Shown: positions 34,165-41,969 of the stretch, one piece after another | How the letters are laid out: the number at the start of each line of letters is the position of its first letter | Position numbering within the stretch: position 1 is the stretch's first letter | Origin: Ruminococcaceae bacterium UBA5401 | GTDB lineage: Bacteria > Bacillota > Clostridia > Oscillospirales > Acutalibacteraceae | NCBI GenBank assembly: GCA_002409675.1 | Contig: DHOB01000056.1 | Location: forward strand, 22,116 to 64,084 | DNA: 41,969 nt | Reading direction: 5' to 3' | Translations under genes and position numbers: made by a program | Notes under the pieces: model-generated | Told to the model about the DNA's origin: nothing | Databases searched by the model: none | What the model saw: only the letters and a program-made list of their open reading frames with translations

Positions 34165-34192
34165 TTGACAATAAAATTCTGAGGTGTATAAT
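34165..34192 (+). promoter_or_regulatory. Sigma-A promoter of the kinase-regulator-binding protein operon
   Basis: TTGACA (34165-34170), 16-bp spacer, TATAAT (34187-34192), preceded by an A+T-rich UP-like stretch (34125-34162). The ATG is at 34243. Confidence 0.8.
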
Positions 34193-34242
34193 TTTTTAGA
34201 TGCCAGAAATTGTGATGTCGCCTTCAGACAGGATGACGGAAG

Positions 34243-35994
34243 ATGAACTTCGGCGGCTATTTTAAAAACGGAAAAATCGGGAAAAAGCTCTTCTCCTATT
34301 TCATGTGCCTCATCGTGCTGTCCATCGCATCGCTCAGCACGGTCAGCAGAATCATCTCCTCCCAGGTGGTGGAGCAGGAGACGGACGCGCACACGGTCCA
34401 GATGATCGAGCAGGTCCGGCACGGGCTGGAATCCTACATCACGGGCGTAACCAACATCATCTACTATCTTTCCAAGGACCCGAGCGTGGTCGGTTTTCTG
34501 ATGCAGAAGGGCCCGGGCGGCGGCTCCTCCGCCCTGAGGGCGGAGGCCGACGAGCAGATGCGCCTTTACATATCGACCCACCCGGAAATCGCCGGAATCC
34601 TCGTCGTGAACGGGGAGGGTCTCTACGCCAGCAACGAGATGAAGGCCATCACGCGGGATTCCCTCACGGGGGAAAAATGGTACCGGGACACCGTCAAAAA
34701 CGCCGGCAGAATCAGCATCATCAGCAGGCCGATGGGAAGGAACCTCGCGACGACGTACGGGACCGACAGCATCCTCTCCATCGCGCAGGCGGTCCCCTCC
34801 CCGACAGGCGGCTGCCTGGGGGTCATCCTCGTCGATTTCAAACTGGATGCCGTGAAGGGCCTCATCCAGAACATCGCGCTCGGCGGGAACGGATTCATCT
34901 TCGTCACCAGCGCCAGCGGCGAGGTGGTCTACACCCCCGTGAACGCGGTCGTCTACCGGGTGCGGCCGGAATGGCTGAAAAACCGCTCCGGAAACATGAA
35001 CCGGAGCATCCGGTCCAAAGAGTACCGGATCATTTACGGAAGCTCTTCCCTGGCCAACATGAAAATCGTCGGCGTGTTCTCCCTGAACGAGCTGTTCGCC
35101 AACATCTACCGCATCCGGTCTTACACGATTCTGATCGGGCTGGTCATGTCGCTTCTCGCCCTGGCCGCCGCGCTGCTGTTCACCTCCTCCATCGCGCGGC
35201 CGATCCGCGACCTGGGCAGCCTGATGAAAAAAGCGGAAAGCGGGGACTTCAGCGTCCGGTTCGTCAACCGGACGCACGACGAAATCGGCCAGCTCGGCGA
35301 GTGCTTCAACATGATGATCGCGCGCATCAAAAATCTGGTGGATCTGCTCGTCCTCGAGCAGAAAAGCAAGCGCGAGGCCGAGCTTCGGGTGCTGGAATCC
35401 CAGATTAAGCCCCACTTTCTCTACAACACGCTCGAAACCATCCAGGTCATGGCGCAGGAGCACCACGCGGACGACATCGTGCGGATTGTCCGGGCGATGA
35501 CGACCCTCTTCCGCATCAGCCTGAACAAGGGGCGGGAAGTCATCACGGTCGCCGACGAAATCAGGCATGTCGAAAGCTACCTGTTCATCCAGAAAATGCG
35601 CTATGAAGACAAACTGAACTACATCATTTTCTGCGAGCCGTGCGCAAGGCGCTATTCCGTAATCAAGCTGATTCTGCAGCCGATTGTCGAAAACGCCCTG
35701 TACCACGGCATCAAGGAAAAGCGCGGCCCCGGCCTGATAAGGGTCAGCGTCTCCGTCGCGGAAGGGGGCCTGCTCTTCACGGTCTGGGACAACGGCGCCG
35801 GCATTCCGCCGGAGGACGTGGCCCTGATGAACGGGATTCTGCAGGGAAAGCGGCCCAACAGCATAAGCGGGTTCGGCCTGCAGAACGTGAGCGAGCGGAT
35901 CCGGCTCGCCTACGGGAACCGGTATGGTCTGAGCATCCAAAGCGAATACGGAAAATATACGCTTGTGAAAGTAAAACTTCCGCTTGTGGAATGA
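34243..35994 (+). CDS. YesM/LytS-type sensor histidine kinase
   Basis: A 583-residue membrane kinase. TM1 (about 14-36), an extracellular sensor region (about 37-280), TM2 (about 284-306, TILIGLVMSLLALAAALLF) and HAMP (SIARPIRDLGSLMKKAESGDF) precede the His_kinase domain with H391 in QIKPHFLYNTLETIQ. The ATPase part has QPIVENALYHGIKEK, VWDNGAGIPPE and GFGLQNVSERI. This is the kinase class that pairs with YesN-type regulators for carbohydrate uptake. The next two genes are its regulator and a membrane-anchored double sugar-binding protein, a set like the XylFII-LytS-LytR three-component xylose sensor. Confidence 0.9.
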   Translation: MNFGGYFKNGKIGKKLFSYFMCLIVLSIASLSTVSRIISSQVVEQETDAHTVQMIEQVRHGLESYITGVTNIIYYLSKDPSVVGFLMQKGPGGGSSALRAEADEQMRLYISTHPEIAGILVVNGEGLYASNEMKAITRDSLTGEKWYRDTVKNAGRISIISRPMGRNLATTYGTDSILSIAQAVPSPTGGCLGVILVDFKLDAVKGLIQNIALGGNGFIFVTSASGEVVYTPVNAVVYRVRPEWLKNRSGNMNRSIRSKEYRIIYGSSSLANMKIVGVFSLNELFANIYRIRSYTILIGLVMSLLALAAALLFTSSIARPIRDLGSLMKKAESGDFSVRFVNRTHDEIGQLGECFNMMIARIKNLVDLLVLEQKSKREAELRVLESQIKPHFLYNTLETIQVMAQEHHADDIVRIVRAMTTLFRISLNKGREVITVADEIRHVESYLFIQKMRYEDKLNYIIFCEPCARRYSVIKLILQPIVENALYHGIKEKRGPGLIRVSVSVAEGGLLFTVWDNGAGIPPEDVALMNGILQGKRPNSISGFGLQNVSERIRLAYGNRYGLSIQSEYGKYTLVKVKLPLVE

Positions 35995-36015
35995 CGGAGA
36001 GGGGGAACGGGTTCC

Positions 36016-37209
36016 ATGTTTAAGATGCTGATTGCGGACGACGAGCCGAAAATCCGCTGGGACATCCGGAACGCCGCCGACTGGAAAGGGCTCGGCATCG
36101 GGCCGATCTGCGAGGCGGAAGACGGCGAAATCGCCCTGCGGAAGGCCGCCGGGTTCCAGCCCGACATCGTTCTGGTGGACATCTGCATGCCGTTCGTCAA
36201 CGGCCTGGATTTTATCCGCCGGGTCAAGCGCATCCTGCCGGAAAGCATCGTGATCATCATCACCGTCTACGACGACTTTCCCTATGCGCAGCAGGCGGTC
36301 AAGCTGCAGGTCTTCGATTATCTTCTGAAGCCGATCGACCGGGGGCAGCTTCTGGAATCCATCCGGAAGGCAAAGGAAGCGCTCGCGCACCGGCACGCGT
36401 TCCGCAGCCTGATTCGCAGCTCGGACACGGAGCTGAAGAAGAAGTTCCTGCTCAGCCTGATCGGCGGCCGGCTGACAAAACAGGAAGCGCAGGAGCAGGC
36501 GCGCCTGTTCCGGATTCCGTTTGCCGCGCCGTGCGGCCTGATGGTGGTCCGGGTCCTGGAGAGAATCGCCCTGGAGGACACGCCGGACGCCTGGGACCGC
36601 GAGCTGCTTCTCTATGCGGTGCAGAACATGGCCTCCGATTTGATTTCCGGCTTTCAGCCGAGCGGGGTGTTCACGGATGAGAAGGGGAACGTGGTCGCGG
36701 TTGCCCCCGCGGGCAGCGCGGCGCAGTGGTCGGAGGCTTCCGAAAAGATTGTGGACGCCGCCGGCGCCTGCCTGAAGCGCGCGGCCGTTTCGTCCGCCCG
36801 GGTTCTGCCGGGTGGGCTCTGGCAGGTCGCCCAGGCGTATCCGGAGCTTCTGGAAGAAACCGAGAGAAAAAGCTGCGGCGCGCCCATCGCGGTGCTGATA
36901 CGGTCTTACCTGGAGCGCCATTTCAGCGAACCGGGCCTGTCCCTGCAGACGGCGGCGGAAAAAATCAGAATCAGCCCTTCCTACCTGAGCAAAATCCTGA
37001 AGCGGGAAACCGGGCTTTCGTTCATCGATTTTCTCACCCGGCTGCGCATCCGGAAAGCCATCCAGCTGATGGGCAACCCCCGCGAGAAAATTTACGAGGT
37101 CGCGGAAAAAGTCGGTTACAGCGACCAGCACTATTTCAGCACGGCGTTCAAAAAAGTGAAAGGGGTTTCCCCCGCCGAATACCGCAGGGCAAGGGGGAGC
37201 GGCGGATGA
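36016..37209 (+). CDS. YesN-type response regulator with AraC DNA-binding domain
   Basis: A 397-residue regulator. The receiver domain (1-120) has the acidic pocket DDE at 8-10, phosphoacceptor D55 in DIVLVDICMPF and the lysine in DYLLKPID. A central linker domain (about 130-285) leads to a C-terminal AraC/XylS domain with two helix-turn-helix units (LSLQTAAEKIRISPSYLSKI and EKIYEVAEKVGYSDQHYFS) and the closing FKKVKGVSPAEYR. It probably activates the importer operon on the other strand. Its stop overlaps the next start (ATGA). Confidence 0.92.
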   Translation: MFKMLIADDEPKIRWDIRNAADWKGLGIGPICEAEDGEIALRKAAGFQPDIVLVDICMPFVNGLDFIRRVKRILPESIVIIITVYDDFPYAQQAVKLQVFDYLLKPIDRGQLLESIRKAKEALAHRHAFRSLIRSSDTELKKKFLLSLIGGRLTKQEAQEQARLFRIPFAAPCGLMVVRVLERIALEDTPDAWDRELLLYAVQNMASDLISGFQPSGVFTDEKGNVVAVAPAGSAAQWSEASEKIVDAAGACLKRAAVSSARVLPGGLWQVAQAYPELLEETERKSCGAPIAVLIRSYLERHFSEPGLSLQTAAEKIRISPSYLSKILKRETGLSFIDFLTRLRIRKAIQLMGNPREKIYEVAEKVGYSDQHYFSTAFKKVKGVSPAEYRRARGSGG

Positions 37210-39053
37210 AGGCGAAAAGGCGGCGCCGGCTGCTCGCCGCGCTCCTTCTCCTGCTGGCGGCCGTTTCCGCCGGCGCGTTCCGGTATTTCCACGCCGGGGA
37301 AAAGGACAGCGGCGTAAAATATCTGATCGGGATGTCCCAGGCAAACCTGGTGGAGCCGTGGCGCGTGACCATGAACCGGGAAATCCAGGCGGAGGCCGCA
37401 AAATACGCCGATATGCGCGTCGTTTTCACCGACGCGGAGCAGAGCAGCAAAAAACAGATTAACGACGTGAAGAACCTGATGGCGGAGGGAATCGACCTTC
37501 TGATTATCTCCCCCAACGAGGCGGATCGGCTGACCCCCGTGATTCAGCAGATTTACCGGCAGATTCCCGTGATTGTGCTGGACCGCTCCATCAACGGGTA
37601 CGGCTATTCCCTTTTCATCGGCTCCGACAACGAGAGAATCGGCGAGCAGGCGGGCCGGTTCATCTGCAAGCTGATGAAAAACCGGCAGGCCAACGCCGTC
37701 GAAGTCCTCGGCAACCCGATGTCCAAACAGGCGGCGGACCGGAGCGACGGCTTTCTGAAAGTCATCCAGTCCAGCCCGAACTGCCGGCTGGCCGGCACGG
37801 TCGTCGGCAACTGGCTCAGCGACAAGGCGGAGGACGAGCTCAAGGCGTTCCTCCCCGCGCACCCGGAGGTCAACGCGATTTTCGCGCAGACGGACGAGAT
37901 GGCCAAAGGCGCCTTCCGGGCAGTGAAAGCGCTGAAAAAAGAGGGGATCGTAATCATAGGCGTCGGCGGCATCAGCGGGTCGGGCGGCGGGCTCGCCATG
38001 GTGCGCGACGGCACGCTCGCCGCCACCTTCGTTTCCAGGACGGGCGGCGCGGAAGCCGTGCAGTGCGCCTACTCCCTCCTGACGGACAAGATGGGGCTGC
38101 CCAAGAGAATCATCCTGCAGAGCGATTTGGTCACACCCGAGAACGCGCAGCAGTATCTGACCGGAAAAAGCCGAAAGCAGGCGGTTTCTTCCGGCCGGGG
38201 GAAAAAGCCCGTCCTCGGCTTTGTTCAGGTGGGCAGCGAAAGCGGCTGGCGGACCGACAACACCGTCTCCATCCAGAGCGCCGCGAAAGAGATGGGGGTC
38301 GAGCTGCGCTTTGTCAACGCCAACGGGAGCCAGCAGAGGGAAATCGAGGCCATCGCCTCGTTCGTCCGGCAGAAGGTGGACGTCATCGCCTTTTCGCCGC
38401 TGGTCGAAACGGGGTGGGACAAGGTGCTGCAGCAGGCGAAGGACGCCGGCATCCCCGTCATCTGCATGGACCGCGGCGTGTCCGTCGGGGATGAGTCGCT
38501 CTGCTCCACCTTTATCGGCTCGGATTTTGTGGAAGAGGGGCGCCGCGCGGCGAACTGGCTGGTGGCCAACGAAAAAAAGCCCGGCAAGCTGAACGTGGTG
38601 GAGATTCAGGGGACCCCCGGGTCCACGCCCGCAATCGGCCGCGAGCAGGGGTTCGGGTCGGTCCTGAGGGATTTTCCCAACTACTCCATCTCCGCGCTGG
38701 ACCCGGGCTTCTTTACCTACGAGGGCGGCAGGAAGGCCATGGAAAACCTCCTGAACTATGAAAAGAAAATCGACGTGGTGTTCGCCCAGAACGACGACAT
38801 GGCGCTGGGCGCGATTGAAACGATGCGGAACCGCGGCCTGACCCCCGGAAGGGACGTCACCGTGATCTCCGTGGACGGCACAAAAAGCGCGCGCAGAGCC
38901 GTCGGCAGCGGGGAGCTGAACTGCACCGTGGAGTGCAATTCCCAGCTCGGCCCGCTGCTGATGCGCGCCGTGCTGGATTACAGCGAGGGGAAGGAGCTTC
39001 CCCTGCGGATTATCACCGCGGAGAGCGTCTTTCCGTCCGACGGGCAGCCCTGA
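37206..39053 (+). CDS. Membrane-anchored protein with two tandem sugar-binding domains
   Basis: A 615-residue protein. Residues 8-27 form one membrane anchor (RLLAALLLLLAAVSAGAFRY) with no lipobox cysteine. The first periplasmic-binding domain (about 38-305) is RbsB-like (YLIGMSQANLVEPWR, DLLIISPNEADRLTPV, YSLFIGSDNERIGEQAG). After a basic Ser/Gly linker (TGKSRKQAVSSGRGKKP) comes a second (about 323-615), YtfQ-like: VLGFVQVGSESGWRTDNT, QKVDVIAFSPLVETGWDKV, STFIGSDFVEEGRRAANWL, VFAQNDDMALGAIETM. Binding proteins of importers normally have one such domain. Location in the kinase operon suggests that it presents sugar to the kinase rather than to the permease (inference). Confidence 0.9.
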   Translation: MKAKRRRRLLAALLLLLAAVSAGAFRYFHAGEKDSGVKYLIGMSQANLVEPWRVTMNREIQAEAAKYADMRVVFTDAEQSSKKQINDVKNLMAEGIDLLIISPNEADRLTPVIQQIYRQIPVIVLDRSINGYGYSLFIGSDNERIGEQAGRFICKLMKNRQANAVEVLGNPMSKQAADRSDGFLKVIQSSPNCRLAGTVVGNWLSDKAEDELKAFLPAHPEVNAIFAQTDEMAKGAFRAVKALKKEGIVIIGVGGISGSGGGLAMVRDGTLAATFVSRTGGAEAVQCAYSLLTDKMGLPKRIILQSDLVTPENAQQYLTGKSRKQAVSSGRGKKPVLGFVQVGSESGWRTDNTVSIQSAAKEMGVELRFVNANGSQQREIEAIASFVRQKVDVIAFSPLVETGWDKVLQQAKDAGIPVICMDRGVSVGDESLCSTFIGSDFVEEGRRAANWLVANEKKPGKLNVVEIQGTPGSTPAIGREQGFGSVLRDFPNYSISALDPGFFTYEGGRKAMENLLNYEKKIDVVFAQNDDMALGAIETMRNRGLTPGRDVTVISVDGTKSARRAVGSGELNCTVECNSQLGPLLMRAVLDYSEGKELPLRIITAESVFPSDGQP

Positions 39054-39083
39054 CCTTGTTCGGGCGGCCCGGCCAGAGGAGGT

Positions 39084-40355
39084 TCAGGCCCCCGCGATGC
39101 GGCGCAGCGCGGCGGCGAGGCGGTCGATGTCCTCCGAAGAGTTGAACGGCGCGAGCGACACCCGCGCCACCCCGTATTCTTTCCCTCCGCGGAAAAGCGC
39201 GCACGCCTGCGTGTTGCTCAGCCTGAGCAGGTCCTGCACATAGAGGTTCGCCCCGCAGGTTCCCGCGGCCGCGGCGATGCCGTAGTCGTAGCCGAGCGCG
39301 TCCCCCAGCTCCCGGAACCCGACGCCCTTCAGGCAGAACGCCGCGATGGGGAGGCGGTCGCCGTCCTCCGCCGCGCCGTACAGGCGCAGGCCCGGAACTT
39401 CCCGGAGCCTCCGCAGCAGATAGCGGTACAGATTGCCCTCGTACTCGGCGATGCGCTGCACCCCGATTCTTTTGAGGAAACCCAGCGCCTCCCCAAGCGA
39501 AAGCATCCCGGGGAAATCGGGGTACCCGGCTTCAAACCGGTCGGGGGCGCCGCGGTAGGCGATCTCCTTGTCGCTGACGAAATCGGCGATGCCCGCCCCG
39601 TAGACGGCCGGCCGGCAGGAATCCAGAAAATCCTTCGGCCCTATCAGCATCCCGCCGGACCGGCCGGTATAGCATTTGTGCCCGTCAAAGCACAGAAAGT
39701 CGATGTGCCGCGGGTCGTCGTGCGGCAGCATCGAGAACGGCCGGTGCTGCACAAGCTGTACCGCGTCCACCAGAATCCGCGCGCCATACTCGTGCGCCAT
39801 CTGAGCCATGCGGTGGACCGGAGGGACCTCGCCGGTGATGTTGGAGCCGCCCGTCACCGCGACCAGCCGGACCCGGCCCTCGTATTTGACCAGCAGGCGG
39901 TGGTAGTCGTTCAGGTCGATTGCCCCGCCGGAGGTCAGCTCCACCAGCGCGGTCTCGAACCGCTCCCGGAAAGGGAGGAAGTTGGCCAGGTGCTCCATGC
40001 GCGTGGAAAGGACCACCTGGTCCGGGTCCGACTGCAGGAAGAGGCAGCTGAGCAGATTGATGGCCGCCGTGGCCGAGGGGACGTAGACCGCCGCGTCCCG
40101 TTCCGGGTCCCCGCCCACATAGTCCAGAGCCGCAGCCCGGATTTCACCGCACTGCTCCCGCATCGCTTCGGAAATCCGGTCCGGCTCGCCGCCGGACGCG
40201 TACCGCGGCAGCATCCTGCGGACCCTCTCCGTCACCGGCCGCGCAATCAGGGGGGTGGCGGCATTGTTCAGGAAAACGCGCGCGGTGCGGCCGTAGTTCG
40301 TGCGCATTCGGGCATCCGTGCCCCAAAAGAAATGCCGCCAGGGCGAACTGATCAT
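39084..40355 (-). CDS. Class V aminotransferase-fold PLP enzyme (cysteine desulfurase-like)
   Basis: A 423-residue fold-type I PLP enzyme. The N-terminal substrate loop is VFLNNAATPLIARPV; the PLP-phosphate part is YVPSATAAINLLSC, the histidine stacking on PLP lies near STRMEHLANFLPF, DAVQLVQHRPF holds the PLP aspartate, and the Schiff-base lysine is in FDGHKCYTGRSGGMLIG. AAAGTCGANLYVQDLL near the end has a cysteine. It resembles SufS/CsdA relatives, but no suf or isc gene is near. The start ATG 40355 has AGGTGACGGAAAG before it. It converges with the double binding protein gene, 30 bp apart. The substrate is unknown. Confidence 0.85.
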   Translation of the reverse strand: MISSPWRHFFWGTDARMRTNYGRTARVFLNNAATPLIARPVTERVRRMLPRYASGGEPDRISEAMREQCGEIRAAALDYVGGDPERDAAVYVPSATAAINLLSCLFLQSDPDQVVLSTRMEHLANFLPFRERFETALVELTSGGAIDLNDYHRLLVKYEGRVRLVAVTGGSNITGEVPPVHRMAQMAHEYGARILVDAVQLVQHRPFSMLPHDDPRHIDFLCFDGHKCYTGRSGGMLIGPKDFLDSCRPAVYGAGIADFVSDKEIAYRGAPDRFEAGYPDFPGMLSLGEALGFLKRIGVQRIAEYEGNLYRYLLRRLREVPGLRLYGAAEDGDRLPIAAFCLKGVGFRELGDALGYDYGIAAAAGTCGANLYVQDLLRLSNTQACALFRGGKEYGVARVSLAPFNSSEDIDRLAAALRRIAGA

Positions 40356-40429
40356 CTTTCCGTCACCTGCTTCGTCAATTCATTAAAACGGCCCATCTGC
40401 AACGCCGCTGGTACAGTATATTGAAAAAA

Positions 40430-40453
40430 GCGCCGGGCCATGCCACCCGGCGC
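40430..40453 (-). terminator. Minus-strand terminator upstream of the aminotransferase-like gene
   Basis: GCGCCGGG/CCCGGCGC (8-bp stem, 8-nt loop) is followed by TTTTTTC on the minus strand. It lies 75 bp upstream of a minus-strand gene and 100 bp from the plus-strand lacI-family promoter, so it either stops antisense transcription or acts as a leader attenuator. Confidence 0.6.
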
Positions 40454-40560
40454 GAAAAAACATGCGGCGCGGGCGCCCCGTTTTTCCCCGGCCGGGCTTT
40501 CTGCTCTTTTCGTTTTAAAAAATAATCCACAAAATTTTATTTTCTGTTTTTAAAAGATGG

Positions 40561-40589
40561 TTGACTTTCTCCGAATCTTCCGCTATACT
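40561..40589 (+). promoter_or_regulatory. Sigma-A promoter of the LacI-family gene
   Basis: TTGACT (40561-40566), 17-bp spacer, TATACT (40584-40589). Confidence 0.8.
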
Positions 40590-40604
40590 GTGTTTAAGCT
40601 GAAA

Positions 40605-40634
40605 TGTGCCCGGGCACATCTGTGCACGGGCACG
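40605..40634 (+). promoter_or_regulatory. Tandem operator of the LacI-family repressor
   Basis: TGTGCCCGGGCACA (40605-40618) is a perfect 14-bp palindrome with the central CG typical of LacI-family operators. A second, imperfect copy TGTGCACGGGCACG lies at 40621-40634, 16 bp away centre to centre. Both sit just after the expected transcription start of the repressor's own gene, so autorepression is likely. Confidence 0.75.
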
Positions 40635-40660
40635 GCGTTCCTACAGGAAAGGAGGCACCC

Positions 40661-41689
40661 ATGGCGGTAACCATTCGGGACATTGCCCGGGCGGCGGGCG
40701 TCTCACGCGGCACGGTGGACCGGGTGCTGAATCGCCGCGGCGGGGTCCGGCCGGAGCTGGAGGACAGAATCCGGGCCCTGATTGCCGAAATGGGCTACAC
40801 GCCCAACCGGGCCGGCAAGGTCCTCGCCTCGCTGAAAAAGCCGATGCGCATCGGCTGCCTTCTGCCGAGCGTAGGCAACGATTTTTTCGACGGCATCATC
40901 CGCGGCCTGCGCCGGGCCGAGCGGGAACTTTCCGACTACGGGGTCTCGCTGGAGATTCTGCAGGTCAAGGGGTTCGACCCCGCGGTGCACGCGGGCGCGC
41001 TGAAAAAGCTGGCGCAGCGGAAGGTCAACGCGCTCTGCGCGGCGACGGTGGACGTCCTTCCGGTCCGCCGCACCGTGAACGCCGTGATTGCGCGCGGCAT
41101 CCCCGTCGCGGCCGTCAACTCCGACCTGAGCGGGACCGGGCGCCTGTTCTACGTGGGCTGCAACTACCTGCAGAGCGGGCGCACGGCGGCGGGGCTTCTG
41201 CGCCTGATGCGCGGCGGCAGGGGGGCCGAGATTCTGGTCGTGACCGGGTCGCGCAACATGCAGGGGCACAACCGGCGCATCGCCGGATTCATCCAGGAGC
41301 TGAAAAAGCAGCCGGCGCCCTTCCATATCGCTAAAATCGTCGAATCGGTCGACGACTGCGAAATCGCCTACCGCCGCACGCTGCAGGCTCTGGACGTCCT
41401 GCCCCGCGTGGACTGCGTGTACGTGACCAGCGGCGGCGTGGCCGGCGTCTGCCGCGCCGTGTGCGAAAAGGGGCTGGCGGGGCGGCTGACCGTGCTCACG
41501 TTCGACGACGTGCCGGCCACCCGGCGCTTCGTGCGGGACGGCGTCATCTCGGCCACCATCTGCCAGGAACCCTTCGAGCAGGGGTACCGTTCCGTCAAGC
41601 TGCTGTACGAGTTCCTCGTAAACGGGAAAAAGCCGGAAAAGAGCCGCTATTACACGGATACCGTGATTAAAATCCGGCAGAATCTCTGA
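40661..41689 (+). CDS. LacI-family transcriptional regulator
   Basis: A 342-residue repressor. The N-terminal helix-turn-helix is VTIRDIARAAGVSRGTVDRVLN with the hinge helix MGYTPNRAGKVLASL, and the rest is a ribose-binding-protein-like effector domain (MRIGCLLPSVGNDFFDGI, GCNYLQSGRTAAGLL, VTSGGVAGVCRAV, LTFDDVPATRRFVRDGVISATICQ). ATG 40661 follows GAAAGGAGG; the extension to 40604 covers the operator and is rejected. The effector-domain fold is that of the sugar-binding proteins nearby, so its ligand is probably a sugar. A 9-bp GC hairpin (41690-41710) separates it from the next gene. Confidence 0.9.
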   Translation: MAVTIRDIARAAGVSRGTVDRVLNRRGGVRPELEDRIRALIAEMGYTPNRAGKVLASLKKPMRIGCLLPSVGNDFFDGIIRGLRRAERELSDYGVSLEILQVKGFDPAVHAGALKKLAQRKVNALCAATVDVLPVRRTVNAVIARGIPVAAVNSDLSGTGRLFYVGCNYLQSGRTAAGLLRLMRGGRGAEILVVTGSRNMQGHNRRIAGFIQELKKQPAPFHIAKIVESVDDCEIAYRRTLQALDVLPRVDCVYVTSGGVAGVCRAVCEKGLAGRLTVLTFDDVPATRRFVRDGVISATICQEPFEQGYRSVKLLYEFLVNGKKPEKSRYYTDTVIKIRQNL

Positions 41690-41732
41690 CCGGCCCGGCA
41701 TCCGGGCCGGAGAACCGAAAGGAGAGAACGGC

Positions 41733-41969
41733 ATGTCTGAAAAGCTGAAAATCCATTCCGTGCGGGACGCGGAGTTCCGCAGGTACGGCCGGGTCGTCCG
41801 GGATTTCGACTGCACGCAGCTGCTGGAGCTGCTGGGCAGGACGCCGCTGCCGCAGGAGGGGACGGTCTACGTCGCCTCCGACGAGGCGCTGGAAAAGCTG
41901 GACGCATTCAAACAGATTCAAAGTCTGGAGTTCGGCGGAATCCCGATTCAGATCGGCTACTGCAACGGC
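41733..41969 (+). CDS. DUF4867-like protein (3' end outside window)
   Basis: The first 79 residues of a protein starting at ATG 41733 after GAAAGGAGAG. The sequence MSEKLKIHSVRDAEFRRYG, then VYVASDEALEKLD and GGIPIQIGYCNG, resembles DUF4867, a cupin-like family found beside sugar genes in Clostridia. The resemblance is from memory of the motif, so the family is tentative. It is 44 bp after the LacI-family gene and probably shares its transcript. Confidence 0.65.
   Translation, partial: MSEKLKIHSVRDAEFRRYGRVVRDFDCTQLLELLGRTPLPQEGTVYVASDEALEKLDAFKQIQSLEFGGIPIQIGYCNG

Noticed and set aside
34144..37401. 1085-residue antisense ORF opposite the kinase and regulator genes
   Set aside because: Same GC effect. 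The plus-strand genes have complete domains, ribosome sites and coupled starts.

Overview
The window looks like a high-GC member of the Clostridia (Bacillota), probably an Oscillospirales/Ruminococcaceae-type anaerobe. This is inferred from gene content and signals: type III glutamine synthetase, a split multi-subunit glutamate synthase, separate coaB and coaC genes, AGGAGG ribosome sites, textbook sigma-A promoters and a sigma-D chemotaxis promoter. No 16S gene is present, so the genus is a guess.

Positions 1 to about 5394 are the right-hand part of an integrated element that is visibly more A+T-rich than the rest. It holds the end of a P4/D5-type primase-helicase, a symmetric array of short iterons around an A+T-rich core (a probable replication origin), a small ORF, an HK97-type major capsid gene, about 600 nt of non-coding but strongly structured sequence, a ribbon-helix-helix repressor with its own operator, and four small phage-type genes. 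It ends in a 23-nt copy of a tRNA 3' end (TTC arm through CCA), which I read as one attachment site. No terminase, portal, protease or tail gene is visible, so the visible part resembles a phage satellite or a reduced prophage.

From 5395 the sequence reads as chromosome. Three tandem terminators follow the tRNA fragment, then two small minus-strand genes and the coaB-coaC coenzyme A pair. Next comes a nitrogen-assimilation block: a five-gene minus-strand operon encodes glutamate synthase in separate pieces (glutaminase, FMN synthase, four-cluster ferredoxin, FAD reductase, GXGXG domain), and divergent from it is glutamine synthetase III behind a leader that can form a terminator or a competing hairpin. 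A small unknown gene and a LUD-domain gene follow.

Positions 16486-23641 are a cation block: an orphan KdpD kinase diverges from an operon of a Na+,K+-ATPase-like P-type pump and two TrkA-type NAD/K+ regulators. Then come an aldo/keto reductase, an unlinked PTS enzyme I and a chemotaxis receptor with a sigma-D promoter.

Positions 29296-41969 are a sugar block. A ytfQ-ytfR-ytfT-yjfF-type ABC importer (minus strand) diverges from a YesM-type kinase, a YesN-type regulator and a membrane-anchored protein carrying two sugar-binding domains in tandem. The last three look like a three-component sugar sensor for the importer. A class V aminotransferase-fold enzyme, a LacI-family repressor with its own operator, and the start of a DUF4867-like gene close the window.
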